Shown here piece after piece: positions 1 to 8,185 of a stretch of DNA of 64,000 nt. The translations under genes and the position numbers were made by a program. How positions within the stretch are numbered: the first letter of the stretch is position 1; each line of letters opens with the position of its first letter. Below the pieces are notes generated by a model. It saw nothing but the letters and a program-made list of their open reading frames with translations. It was not told the DNA's origin and searched no databases. Source of the DNA: an uncultured Erythrobacter sp. (GTDB lineage Bacteria; Pseudomonadota; Alphaproteobacteria; Sphingomonadales; Sphingomonadaceae); contig CANLZP010000001.1 in assembly GCA_947495695.1 (NCBI GenBank), forward strand, positions 641,069 through 705,068. Reading direction: 5' to 3'.

Positions 1-405
1 GGGGTGCCCGGCAAGGATTGTTGTTGCCCGATAGAGTTGTTCCATCAGCATGGCGCGCGCCAAAAGATGCGGCCAGGTCGCTTTGCCAAAGGCCAGTAAG
101 AGATCGGCCTCGCTGCGCTCCTGGCTGGAATGACCGTCGGCAGCGCCCAAGATAAAGCGCGCTTCCCGCATGCCATCATCGCGCCACCGACCCAGCAGTG
201 CAGCCATTTCCTCTGACCCCATTTGCTTGCCACGCTCGTCCAGCAGGACGGTTTTGGCGGGACTGGCAGGTTCGGGAATGCGGCCACCCGTTTCGGGCAG
301 TTCGGTCAGCTTGACCGGCCAAGTCAGCCGCTTTTCATAGCGCGCAACCAGTTCCGCCTCGGGCGAGCGGGCGATTTTTCCGCGAGCTATGACGTGCAGC
401 AACAT
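1..405 (-). CDS. rlmH: 23S rRNA pseudouridine-1915 N3-methyltransferase RlmH (3' end cut by window edge)
   Basis: SPOUT-class methyltransferase that methylates the pseudouridine of helix 69 in 23S rRNA using SAM. I translated this frame by hand: it begins MLLHVIARGK and stays open to base 1, giving 135 residues. LDERG (about 55-59), GAADGH (87-92, the SAM-binding knot loop) and the C-terminal YRATTILAGHP are all visible. Only the last few residues of a roughly 140-residue protein lie outside the window. A GGGAG ribosome-binding site lies seven bases before the ATG. It is the last visible gene of a proA-nadD-rsfS-rlmH run on the minus strand, which links ribosome maturation genes to NAD synthesis as in many alphaproteobacteria. 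Confidence 0.93.
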   Translation of the reverse strand, partial: MLLHVIARGKIARSPEAELVARYEKRLTWPVKLTELPETGGRIPEPASPAKTVLLDERGKQMGSEEMAALLGRWRDDGMREARFILGAADGHSSQERSEADLLLAFGKATWPHLLARAMLMEQLYRATTILAGHP

Positions 406-486
406 TTTTGTACTCCCGATGGCAAATCCGCGCTGCTGTTGCAGGGCGCTGCACCAAGGGTCAGCAAGATCGCGATGCAGACTGGC

Positions 487-894
487 TTAGGCTGTGCCGC
501 TGGCCGGTGGAGCATCACCAAAGGCCCACATCCGCTCCAGATTATAGAAGCTGCGCACCTCTGGCCGGAACAGGTGAACCACAATATCGCCAGCATCGAT
601 CAAGACCCAATCGGCTGCGGGCAGCCCTTCGATCTGGGACGAGCCAAAGCCTTCTTTCTTGACCCGCTCGGCCAGCTTTTGCGCCATGGACGCAACTTGC
701 CGGGTAGAGCGGCCCGATGCGATGATCATATAATCCGCAATAGAGCTTTTGCCTGCCAACGGGATCGTGACAATGTCTTGCGCCTGATCGTCGTCAAGCT
801 GCGCCAGCACGACAGACAGCAGAGCGGATTGCTCTGCGTCACCGTTGGACGAATGGGCCGTCGAAGCGGCCGTGGGGGATTGCGCCTGATTCAT
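487..894 (-). CDS. rsfS: Ribosomal silencing factor RsfS (Iojap/YbeB family)
   Basis: Binds ribosomal protein L14 on the large subunit and blocks subunit joining, lowering translation when nutrients are scarce. The 135-residue protein has the family core DYMIIASGRSTRQV at about 54-67, followed by WVLIDAGDIVVHLF and FYNLERMW. The first 20-odd residues are a poorly conserved Ala/Ser-rich lead, so the true start could be slightly downstream. It sits between nadD and rlmH on the same strand, the usual arrangement, and is probably cotranscribed with them. Confidence 0.93.
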   Translation of the reverse strand: MNQAQSPTAASTAHSSNGDAEQSALLSVVLAQLDDDQAQDIVTIPLAGKSSIADYMIIASGRSTRQVASMAQKLAERVKKEGFGSSQIEGLPAADWVLIDAGDIVVHLFRPEVRSFYNLERMWAFGDAPPASGTA

Positions 895-961
895 CGGCGG
901 GGCTCACGTCTCCAATTGGCGGGGGAAAATGCCGAAGGCTCTGACACGCTGAAGCAGCGTC

Positions 962-1639
962 TCATGAATCCTCCTGCTGGCTGATGAGGCGGCGCGTCAA
1001 TCCATCACGAGGATGGTGGCCGGTATAGCGCGACGCCCAATCCGGATCGGACCGGCGAATTGCCGAGGCCGAACGAGAATCAGGATCGAAACGCAGAAAC
1101 ACCAGTGCCGGTGCGCTCCATCTGCCCCCTTGTCTAAATCCAGCATCAGACACCCGATAGCGCCTGAGCCAGGCCATGGCGGGGCTCGCCATAGCCCGAG
1201 CATCATAGCCGGGCCGGGCAACAACCGCAATCGGCATCGTGCGGGCGATAGTGCGCCATTTTCGCCACAGGTGAAACTGGGCCAAATTGTCCGAGCCCAT
1301 CAGCCAAACAAAATCGCGCTTGGGATAGCGGCGCTGCAATGCAGCCAGCGTGTCGACAGTATAGCGGGTGCCCAATTCTTGCTCGATTGCAGTTGGCACA
1401 ATTGGCGCGCGCCGTGCCTGAACCTTGGCCGAGGCCAGGCGTGCGGCCAGCGGAGCCATAGCTTTCTTCGGCTTAAGCGGATTGCCCGGCGACACCAGCC
1501 ACCACACTTCGTCCAAACCCAGCGCGTCCATCGCGAACAGGGAAATGCGCCGGTGCCCGCCATGCGCGGGGTTAAAGCTGCCGCCAAGAAGTCCGGTGCG
1601 GATCAAGGACGCGCTTGGCCAGTGCCGCGCACTTGCCAT
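962..1639 (-). CDS. nadD: Nicotinate-nucleotide adenylyltransferase
   Basis: Transfers AMP from ATP to nicotinate mononucleotide, making deamido-NAD in NAD synthesis. The nucleotidyltransferase signature GGSFNPAHGGH is at residues 19-29. WLMGSDNLAQF and the C-terminal SASAIRRSDPDW (the ISxTxIR-type motif) follow. The 225-residue length fits the family. The only upstream ATG puts the start 37 bases inside the 3' end of proA; a TTG nearer the proA stop is the other possible start. Translation is therefore probably coupled to proA. Downstream are rsfS and rlmH on the same strand. Confidence 0.93.
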   Translation of the reverse strand: MASARHWPSASLIRTGLLGGSFNPAHGGHRRISLFAMDALGLDEVWWLVSPGNPLKPKKAMAPLAARLASAKVQARRAPIVPTAIEQELGTRYTVDTLAALQRRYPKRDFVWLMGSDNLAQFHLWRKWRTIARTMPIAVVARPGYDARAMASPAMAWLRRYRVSDAGFRQGGRWSAPALVFLRFDPDSRSASAIRRSDPDWASRYTGHHPRDGLTRRLISQQEDS

Positions 1640-2916
1640 TTATAGGTGGTGAGCCCCTCCAAGGCGACCGGACCGCGCGCATGCAGTCTGCCCGTTGCAA
1701 TGCCAATTTCTGCGCCCAAACCAAACTCGCCGCCGTCGGCAAATTGAGATGAGGCATTGAGCATCACAATGGCGCTGTCCACTTCGTTCAAGAAACGTTC
1801 GGCCGCATCATCATCGGCTGTCACAATCGCATCGGTATGGCTGGAGGAATGGCGCGCAATATGGGCCAACGCCTCCTCGATTGTATCGACCACAGCGACC
1901 GAGACCACCGCTTCGAGATATTCGGTGTCCCAATCATTGTCGTTGGCTTGCACTACGCGGCTATCCAGCGCGCATGTCCGGCCATCACCGCGAACCTCGC
2001 AGCCAGCGTCAATCAAAGCAGCAACCAATCCGGCGGCATCGCTGAACTTGCTATCGATCAGCAAGGTTTCCATCGCGCCACAAATTCCGGTGCGGCGCAT
2101 CTTGGCATTGAGCACAATTTCATGCGCCATCTTCTGGTCAGCAGCAGCATGAACATAGGTGTGACAAATGCCGTCGAGATGGGCCAGCACAGGCACCCTT
2201 GCATCGGCCTGGACGCGCGCGACCAAACCTTTGCCTCCGCGCGGTATGATCATGTCGATCAACCCGGCAGCTTTCAGCATGGCGCCCACCGCTTCCCGGT
2301 CTTGCGTCGGCATCAGTTGAACGGCTGCCGCAGGAACGCCGCCCTCGCTCAGGCCGCGTACCAAGGCTGCATGAATGGCGTGGTTTGAATGCACCGCCTC
2401 GCTTCCCCCGCGCAGCAAACAGGCGTTGCCCGCACGCACGCTGAGCGCGGCCGCATCGGCTGTGACATTGGGGCGGCTTTCGTAAATAATCCCAATCAAA
2501 CCGATCGGCACTCTGATCCGGCTCAGCCGCAAGCCATTGGGTCGCTCGCTCGTGTCGATGATTTGACCCACAGGATCATCCAATTGCGCAACCGATTCCA
2601 GCGCGCTGGCAACCCCCTCAATGCGATCTTCATCCAGAAGCAACCGATCGAGCATTGCGCTGCTCAGGCCATTGCTCTGTCCGGCTGAAATATCTTTGGC
2701 ATTGGCCTTCAGGATGGTGGTTGCATCGCAGCGCAAGGCCTGCGCTGCCAGCATCAAAGCGGCTGCCTTCTTGGCGTCAGGCATGGCCGCTAACACGCGT
2801 TGAGCCGCGCGGCCAGCCGCCGCCAGTTCCGCGATGAGAGAATCATGATCGCTGGCTGATCTATCCAGAGCGGCTGCCGAGGAATCGGCCGATGAAGGGT
2901 TTGCTAAGCTTGCCAT
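1603..2916 (-). CDS. proA: Glutamate-5-semialdehyde dehydrogenase (gamma-glutamyl phosphate reductase)
   Basis: NADPH-dependent second step of proline synthesis: reduces gamma-glutamyl phosphate to glutamate semialdehyde. The 437-residue protein matches the family length of about 420 plus a short N-terminal lead. Visible motifs include YESRPNVTADAAAL, LRGGSEAVHSN (nucleotide site), MIIPRGGKGLV, RRTGICGAMETLL carrying the catalytic cysteine, and the C-terminal GRLHARGPVALEGLTTYKW. It is the first gene of the minus-strand proA-nadD-rsfS-rlmH cluster. The partner kinase proB is not in the window. A 255-base divergent gap separates it from the M23 peptidase gene. Confidence 0.96.
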   Translation of the reverse strand: MASLANPSSADSSAAALDRSASDHDSLIAELAAAGRAAQRVLAAMPDAKKAAALMLAAQALRCDATTILKANAKDISAGQSNGLSSAMLDRLLLDEDRIEGVASALESVAQLDDPVGQIIDTSERPNGLRLSRIRVPIGLIGIIYESRPNVTADAAALSVRAGNACLLRGGSEAVHSNHAIHAALVRGLSEGGVPAAAVQLMPTQDREAVGAMLKAAGLIDMIIPRGGKGLVARVQADARVPVLAHLDGICHTYVHAAADQKMAHEIVLNAKMRRTGICGAMETLLIDSKFSDAAGLVAALIDAGCEVRGDGRTCALDSRVVQANDNDWDTEYLEAVVSVAVVDTIEEALAHIARHSSSHTDAIVTADDDAAERFLNEVDSAIVMLNASSQFADGGEFGLGAEIGIATGRLHARGPVALEGLTTYKWQVRGTGQARP

Positions 2917-3171
2917 AGACGCCGCCTTAGCAGCGCCAGGGGTCTGTGTCAGGCCGGGAAATTGACGAGAATCAGCAATATTCGAACGTCCTGCAGCGCC
3001 AAAATTTGGTTAATGGTTTGTGCCAATGTCTTAACGTTTTGCATCATTATAACGATTCAACCCGCCAAGCGCTCGATTCAACCCTCGTGTTAACACTTAG
3101 ATTCGACGCATCGCGAGTCGGCTGATAGTCCGACCGCCTCGGGGAGAGAAGACGACATAAAAGGGGTCGCT

Positions 3172-4362
3172 TTGCAAAAGAATGCATCCGCCAGCGGTTG
3201 GGTAGACCGCTTGCGAAGCTGGTTTCCAGATCGCGAATTTTTCATGCGATCGCAGGGCCAAGTTCGCTTCATCAAGATTTCGTCACGCGTCCAGATGATC
3301 GGCGCAGGTGTCGTCGCGACCTTGCTGGTCGCGTGGGCAATTTCGATGGCGAGCATGGCGTGGATCCAATACAGCGCCGAAGCAGACCGCGTTTCCTTGC
3401 TTGAACGCGAAGCAAAGATTGCCAAGTCGGAAGAGCGCGTGGGCGCCTACCGCAATGATCTGGATGCCGTGACCCAGGATTTGATCAAGCGGCAAGAATT
3501 CCTCGAACAAATCACCGAAGCCATTCCTGCCGACGTAAAGAGCGACACTCTGGTCACCGATTCGTCCAGCGAAGCGGCCAAAACGGTTGAGAAAGTTTCC
3601 GCATCCATCCCCGAAGCAGGTGAATTGGCCCGGATCGAAGCGCGCCAGCTGGCCTATGTCGAGCGTTTGACGCGCTTTGCTGATCAGCGCTCGCAACGGG
3701 CAGAACGGGCTATTCGCAAGCTGGGCCTCAACCCCGCAGCCATGACGCGTTATTCCAGCAGTGATGCGATGGGTGGTCCGCTGGAAATCCTCGCCACATC
3801 AACCAAGGGCGATGTTGACCCCCGGTTTGAACGCCTGGGTTTGAGCCTGGCGCGCATGTCTGCGCTAGAGCGCGGGCTGGAAGGTATTCCGCAATTCACG
3901 CCAACCGATCCCCTGAAAACCAAGGTGTCATCGGGATTTGGCTATCGCCGTGATCCCTTCACCCGTCGCGGTGCGATGCATCGTGGTCTGGATTTCAAAG
4001 GCCCGACAGGCGCAAATATTTACGCCGCAGCAAAGGGCCGCGTCAGCTTTGTCGGGCGCAAGGCAGGCTACGGTAAAGTGGTAGAGGTCAGCCATGGCAA
4101 TGGCCTGATGACCCGCTATGCCCATATGTCCAAGACCAAAGCCCGCGCCGGCCAGCCGGTCGACGCCGGTGATGTGATCGGTGCGATAGGCAGCACAGGC
4201 CGATCGACCGGACCGCATTTGCATTTCGAAGTTCGGTTGAATGACCGTGCGATCAACCCACGCCCCTTTCTGGAGACCGCTCCCAATGTTCTCAAAGAAG
4301 CCCGCAGAGCCCCGAAACTCGCGCACAACCATTCAGGAGAATCCCATGGCCGCGCGCAATAA
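3172..4362 (+). CDS. Membrane-anchored M23 family metallopeptidase (murein endopeptidase)
   Basis: Probable zinc endopeptidase that cuts peptidoglycan cross-links in the periplasm. The 396-residue protein has a basic N-terminal segment, a membrane anchor at about 41-65, a coiled-coil-like region rich in Glu/Arg, and a C-terminal LytM domain. The zinc and catalytic residues are intact: H270 and D274 (HRGLD), H318 (AHMS), and H349/H351 (HLHFEV). The start chosen is a TTG after an AGGGG-like site; an ATG at 3244 would shorten the cytoplasmic part. The last 77 bases overlap the bactofilin gene in another frame. An M23 protein paired with a bactofilin is a common cell-shape module, so bactofilin may localise this enzyme. 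Confidence 0.92.
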   Translation: MQKNASASGWVDRLRSWFPDREFFMRSQGQVRFIKISSRVQMIGAGVVATLLVAWAISMASMAWIQYSAEADRVSLLEREAKIAKSEERVGAYRNDLDAVTQDLIKRQEFLEQITEAIPADVKSDTLVTDSSSEAAKTVEKVSASIPEAGELARIEARQLAYVERLTRFADQRSQRAERAIRKLGLNPAAMTRYSSSDAMGGPLEILATSTKGDVDPRFERLGLSLARMSALERGLEGIPQFTPTDPLKTKVSSGFGYRRDPFTRRGAMHRGLDFKGPTGANIYAAAKGRVSFVGRKAGYGKVVEVSHGNGLMTRYAHMSKTKARAGQPVDAGDVIGAIGSTGRSTGPHLHFEVRLNDRAINPRPFLETAPNVLKEARRAPKLAHNHSGESHGRAQ

Positions 4363-4774
4363 CAACGGATCGACATTCTCCGTGATCGGATCGGACGTTT
4401 CGATCAAAGGCGATGTGACCGCAACGGCTGACTTGCACGTTGATGGTACGATCGAAGGCGACATTTCGTGCTCGTCACTGGTGCAGGGCGAAACCAGCCG
4501 CATTACCGGCGGTGTCGAAGCAGAAACAGCACGTTTGGCAGGCCAAGTATCGGGATCGATCAAGGCGCGCGAACTGGTGATCTTGCGCAGCGCGCGGATC
4601 GATGGGGATGTGCATTATGATGCGCTGACGATCGAACAAGGCGCGCAGGTTGAAGGTCGCTTTGCCCATTCTGTGCCCAATCGCCGCACCAGCGATGCCG
4701 CGAGCCCGGCTACCAAGCCAGCCGGCAACCCAGCCGGTAGCGAAGACGAGCCTCAGCTCAAAATTGCGCAATAA
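4286..4774 (+). CDS. Bactofilin family cytoskeletal protein
   Basis: Bactofilins polymerise without nucleotide into membrane-associated filaments that position cell-wall enzymes. From MFSKKP the protein is 163 residues. The beta-helical core FSVIGSDVSIKGDVTATADLHVDGTIEGDI and later GSIKARELVILRSARIDGDV show the six-residue repeats of the DUF583 fold. A Pro/Ala/Ser-rich tail follows. The MFSKK start is preferred because it is the usual N-terminus of the family. A second ATG at 4346 has a better ribosome-binding site (AGGAG) and would give 143 residues beginning MAARNNNG. The overlap with the M23 gene upstream indicates one operon. Confidence 0.9.
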   Translation: MFSKKPAEPRNSRTTIQENPMAARNNNGSTFSVIGSDVSIKGDVTATADLHVDGTIEGDISCSSLVQGETSRITGGVEAETARLAGQVSGSIKARELVILRSARIDGDVHYDALTIEQGAQVEGRFAHSVPNRRTSDAASPATKPAGNPAGSEDEPQLKIAQ

Positions 4775-4783
4775 TTGGCGCTA

Positions 4784-4812
4784 AGCTGGCGGGGTAATTG
4801 TCCCGGCCAGCT
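4784..4812. terminator. Hairpin between convergent bactofilin and acyl-CoA ligase genes
   Basis: AGCTGGC and GCCAGCT form a 7-bp stem, extended by GGG/CCC pairs with one bulge, exactly between two converging stop codons. No T-run follows on either strand, so it is only a candidate bidirectional terminator. Confidence 0.4.
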
Positions 4813-4822
4813 CGCGCGTTGT

Positions 4823-6499
4823 CTATAGAACCTCGGCCCGCAAAGCCTTGCGATCCAGCTTGCCAACCAGAGTTTTGGGAAGCTCGTCCCGGATCACAAC
4901 CTGATCCGCGCGCTCATGCTTGCCGACCCGCGCATTGAGCCAATCGACCAAGGTCGCGCCATCAATATCGGCGCCGCTTTCCAATGTGACATAGACCCTC
5001 GGCACTTCGCCCAGATAGTCCTCGGGAACGCCGATCACCAACGCCTCTTTGACCGCTTCATGTTCTAGAATGACATCTTCGACCTGGCTCGGGAACACTT
5101 TGAACCCGCCCACCGCGATCATGTCCTTGATCCGGTCAACAATGGACAAAAAGCCGTCTTCATCCACCGTGGCCACATCGCCTGTGCGCAGCCATTTCTT
5201 GCCGTAATGCTCAACAAATACCTCGGCATCTGTTTCAGGGCGATTCCAATAGCCCTTCATGATCTGCGGCCCGTGGATAATCAACTCGCCCGGCTCGCCA
5301 TCGGACACGATGACATGGGGGTCTTCTTTGTCGACCAACAAGATCTCTGTCTGCGCCACCAGCTGACCGATCGTGCCCTTCTTGCGGGTCCCTTCATAAG
5401 GGTTGACCGACACAACCCCTGAACTTTCGGTTAGTCCGTATCCTTCGACCACCCGGACGCCGGTGACATCCTCAAACTTTGTATGCACTGGCGCAGGCAT
5501 GGGCGCTCCGCCCGAAATGCAGACCTTGAGGGATGACAAATCCGTCTTGCCGACATCAGGATGGTCGAGCAGCGCCTGAAACATGGTGGGTACGCCGGGA
5601 AAGCCGGTCGTCTTCAACTTTTCGATTGTCTTGAGAACCTGCCCGGCATCAAACCTTGGCAGCATCGCAATCGAGGCTCCAGTAGCAACCGCATGGTTGA
5701 GCAGGCTGGTGTTGGCGAACACATGGAAGAACGGCAGCGCGCCCATGAACACCTCTTTATCGGCATTGCCAAAGGGGTTGATGGCCGCCACTTGCAGGGC
5801 ATTTATCGAGAGCTGATCGTGGCCCAGCATGGCCCCCTTGGGGCGGCCCGTTGTCCCGCCAGTATATTGGAGCAATGCCAGATCCGTGATCGGATCGATT
5901 GGATCGGGCGAAAAGGGCCGGTCCACTGTGCAATCGGCCCATGGCAATATGGCAGAGCTCCAGTCGATCTTGGCAATCTTGCTCCGGCCCAAAATGCGCA
6001 AGGCCAGACTTTTCAACGTCGGCAGCTGGTCTGCCAGAGACCCGACGACCAGCGTTTCCAAAGTTGATGCATCCAGCACCTGTCTCGCCGTATCATACAG
6101 CTCGGGCACATCGACCGTAACCAGAACGCGCGTGCCCGAATCCTCGACCTGCCCAGCCAATTCTTCAACCGTGTAGAGCGGCGAGAAATTCACCACCACC
6201 GCTCCCGCCATCATCGCGCCATAATAGGCGCTGGCGTAAATCGGGACATTGGGCAGGAACAGGCCAACCCGGTCACCCTTGGCAATACCCATCGCCGAAA
6301 GACCTGCAGCAAAACGCCGCGCCTCGTCCAGCGTCTGCTGATAGCTGAAGGTTCGCCCCATGAAATGCAGGAACGGCGCCGCCGGATTGCGCTGGGTTGT
6401 CTGGGCCAGCATATCCGGAAGAGCAATCGGTTGAAATTGCGTGTCCCAAGGGGTGGGGTGGTGATAGGCCGATTTACTGACATTCATGTCAGCAAACAT
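4823..6499 (-). CDS. AMP-forming long-chain fatty acid-CoA ligase
   Basis: Activates a carboxylic acid, probably a long-chain fatty acid, to its acyl-CoA through an acyl-adenylate. It is a 558-residue member of the ANL superfamily. The AMP-binding P-loop YTGGTTGRPKGA is at 212-223; VVEGYGLTESSGVVSVNP, WLRTGDVATVDEDGFLSIVDRIKDMI and the C-terminal PKTLVGKLDRKALR with the adenylation lysine follow. The substrate cannot be told from sequence; dicarboxylate or medium-chain ligases are similar. A second ATG at 6487 is also possible. It is transcribed alone, converging on bactofilin. Confidence 0.9.
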   Translation of the reverse strand: MFADMNVSKSAYHHPTPWDTQFQPIALPDMLAQTTQRNPAAPFLHFMGRTFSYQQTLDEARRFAAGLSAMGIAKGDRVGLFLPNVPIYASAYYGAMMAGAVVVNFSPLYTVEELAGQVEDSGTRVLVTVDVPELYDTARQVLDASTLETLVVGSLADQLPTLKSLALRILGRSKIAKIDWSSAILPWADCTVDRPFSPDPIDPITDLALLQYTGGTTGRPKGAMLGHDQLSINALQVAAINPFGNADKEVFMGALPFFHVFANTSLLNHAVATGASIAMLPRFDAGQVLKTIEKLKTTGFPGVPTMFQALLDHPDVGKTDLSSLKVCISGGAPMPAPVHTKFEDVTGVRVVEGYGLTESSGVVSVNPYEGTRKKGTIGQLVAQTEILLVDKEDPHVIVSDGEPGELIIHGPQIMKGYWNRPETDAEVFVEHYGKKWLRTGDVATVDEDGFLSIVDRIKDMIAVGGFKVFPSQVEDVILEHEAVKEALVIGVPEDYLGEVPRVYVTLESGADIDGATLVDWLNARVGKHERADQVVIRDELPKTLVGKLDRKALRAEVL

Positions 6500-6597
6500 G
6501 GCCGATCAACCCTTTGCGCACAAGCAAATTGCTGCAAAAATGAGGGAAATCAGGCTGAGGCTAAGCCAATAGCCAAACCCCGACGCGACCCAAACCG

Positions 6598-7431
6598 CTA
6601 TTCGGGTTTCGCGCTCTCTTCTTCAGTGCCTGTATCAGCAGGCTCTGCTGTAGGTTCTGGCGTCGCAGCGGGTGCCTCAGCAGCGAAGGGTGATTCCGGA
6701 TCAACCGGAGCAGCCTCGCTCGCCTCTTCTGCATCCCGCTTTGCTTCCAGCCATGCGGCAGCTTCTGCTTCTTGGGCAGCTTGTGCAGCGGCTTTGACAT
6801 TGGCAGCGCGTTCGGCGTGCAATTCTTCGATCAGCTTCTCGCGATCGCTGCGGCCATCGGTAACGACCGTTTCTGCAGCGTCTTCTTCAACGACGCCTGC
6901 ACGTTTTGCCGCCTTGGCAACCACCGCATCTAGCTCGCGCTGAGAACACAGGCCCAATGTGACCGGGTCTTTCGGCTGGATGTTCTGGATGTTCCAGTGG
7001 CTACGCTCGCGAATCGCACCAATTGTGTTGCGCGTCGTACCGATCAACTTGGAGATCTGCGCATCAGAAACCTCAGGGTGGTTGCGCAGAACCCAGGCGA
7101 TGCCATCGGGTTTGTCCTGACGCTTCGACACAGGCGTATAACGCGGACCCTTGGTCCGGGTAACCTCAACCGGTGCCTTCTGCATGACCAGAGAATAGCT
7201 CTCGTCCGCCTGACCCCTGTCAATTTCTGCCTGGTTCAGCTCGCCCGCGTGGACCGGATCGCGACCGGTGTATTTGCTGCCAGCAAGGTCATCGGCCATG
7301 GCCTGAACTTCCAGAATATGCAGGCCGCAAAATTCAGCAATCTGTTCAAAGCTGAGGCCGGTGTTATCGACCAGCCAAGTTGCTGTGGCATGCGGCATCA
7401 ACGGGGTGGGCTGTTTTGACCCTTGGGCCAT
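6598..7431 (-). CDS. DUF1013 family cell-cycle transcriptional regulator (TrcR-like)
   Basis: DUF1013 proteins are conserved in alphaproteobacteria and described as essential transcription-associated, cell-cycle regulators. The frame is open upstream, but the first ATG with family sequence is MAQGSKQPTP (277 residues); LPHATATWLVDNTGLSFEQIAEFCGLHILEV looks like a helix-turn-helix. A second helix-turn-helix, WVLRNHPEVSDAQISKLIGTTRNTIGAIRERSHWN, follows. The last 90 residues are Ala/Glu/Pro-rich and probably disordered, starting with a coiled-coil-like EKLIEELHAERAANVKAAAQ. It stands alone between the ligase and a glutathione transferase gene. The low-complexity tail is longer than usual for the family, which I infer from memory. 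Confidence 0.85.
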   Translation of the reverse strand: MAQGSKQPTPLMPHATATWLVDNTGLSFEQIAEFCGLHILEVQAMADDLAGSKYTGRDPVHAGELNQAEIDRGQADESYSLVMQKAPVEVTRTKGPRYTPVSKRQDKPDGIAWVLRNHPEVSDAQISKLIGTTRNTIGAIRERSHWNIQNIQPKDPVTLGLCSQRELDAVVAKAAKRAGVVEEDAAETVVTDGRSDREKLIEELHAERAANVKAAAQAAQEAEAAAWLEAKRDAEEASEAAPVDPESPFAAEAPAATPEPTAEPADTGTEEESAKPE

Positions 7432-7543
7432 GGGAAATCTCCGTGAAAATATAAAGGGCCGCCCCTTACGGAGCGGCCATTGCGAGAGGGTAGATAGGGC
7501 AAAGCGTGACAATCGGCAAGCACAAGCGAACGCCGGGGTGGTT

Positions 7544-8185
7544 TCACGCCATCGGCACGAAATCCGGCAAGCCCTCGATCCGCTTAATCCATGCGCAAAC
7601 ATGGGCGTAATCGTCCAAGCCGAACCCGCCTTCCTCGGCCACATGGGTATAAGGAAACAGAGCAATATCAGCCAGGCTGAGCCGATCCCCCAGCAGGAAG
7701 GAGTGGTCGGCTAGATGCTCGTCCATCAATTTCAGCGCATCGTATCCCGCTATCCGTTTTGGCATAATCTGAGCGGATTGATGTTCCGTAAGATTGTGTT
7801 GCCCAACAAATTTCAGCCAATAACGCACGGTCGCGATGTTGGGCTCGTGATTATATTGTTCAAAGAACATCCATCGCAGCATGTCTGATTGCGCGAAGCG
7901 ATCCTCGGGAATCAGGGTGCTGCCATGCGCCAGATACCAGCAAGCGGCATTGCTTTCAGGGAGAAAGCGCGGCTCCTGATCACCATCGCCATACTCGCCG
8001 ATCTGCAAGACGGGAATGCGGCCATTGGAATTGACCCGCTGAAGGAATTCGGGTGTCCTGGTTTCGCCAGCCATGATGTCATAGCTATGGGTGGCAAGAG
8101 GTTTGCCCAGCAGCGCGGCGGTCAGCTTGATCTTATAGCAATTTCCGCTGCGCGGATCTTCATGCAGGGTCAGCGTTTCAGTCAC
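7544..8185 (-). CDS. Glutathione S-transferase family protein
   Basis: Cytosolic glutathione transferase, 213 residues. The thioredoxin-like N-terminal domain contains SGNCYKIKLTAALLGKPLATHSYDI and the cis-Pro segment NGRIPVLQI, then LPESNAACWYLA, which supplies the Glu-Ser that holds the gamma-glutamyl group. The helical C-terminal domain has LLGDRLSLADIALFPYTHVAEEGGF. No substrate can be assigned. The start overlaps the stop of the quinone oxidoreductase gene by 8 bases, so the two are translationally linked and may both handle electrophiles. Confidence 0.9.
   Translation of the reverse strand: MTETLTLHEDPRSGNCYKIKLTAALLGKPLATHSYDIMAGETRTPEFLQRVNSNGRIPVLQIGEYGDGDQEPRFLPESNAACWYLAHGSTLIPEDRFAQSDMLRWMFFEQYNHEPNIATVRYWLKFVGQHNLTEHQSAQIMPKRIAGYDALKLMDEHLADHSFLLGDRLSLADIALFPYTHVAEEGGFGLDDYAHVCAWIKRIEGLPDFVPMA

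Noticed and set aside
223..984. 253-residue plus-strand open frame over rlmH/rsfS
   Set aside because: Antisense to two genes with clear family motifs; its sequence lacks any recognised domain.
1013..1645. 210-residue plus-strand frame over nadD
   Set aside because: Mirror of nadD, no domain sequence.
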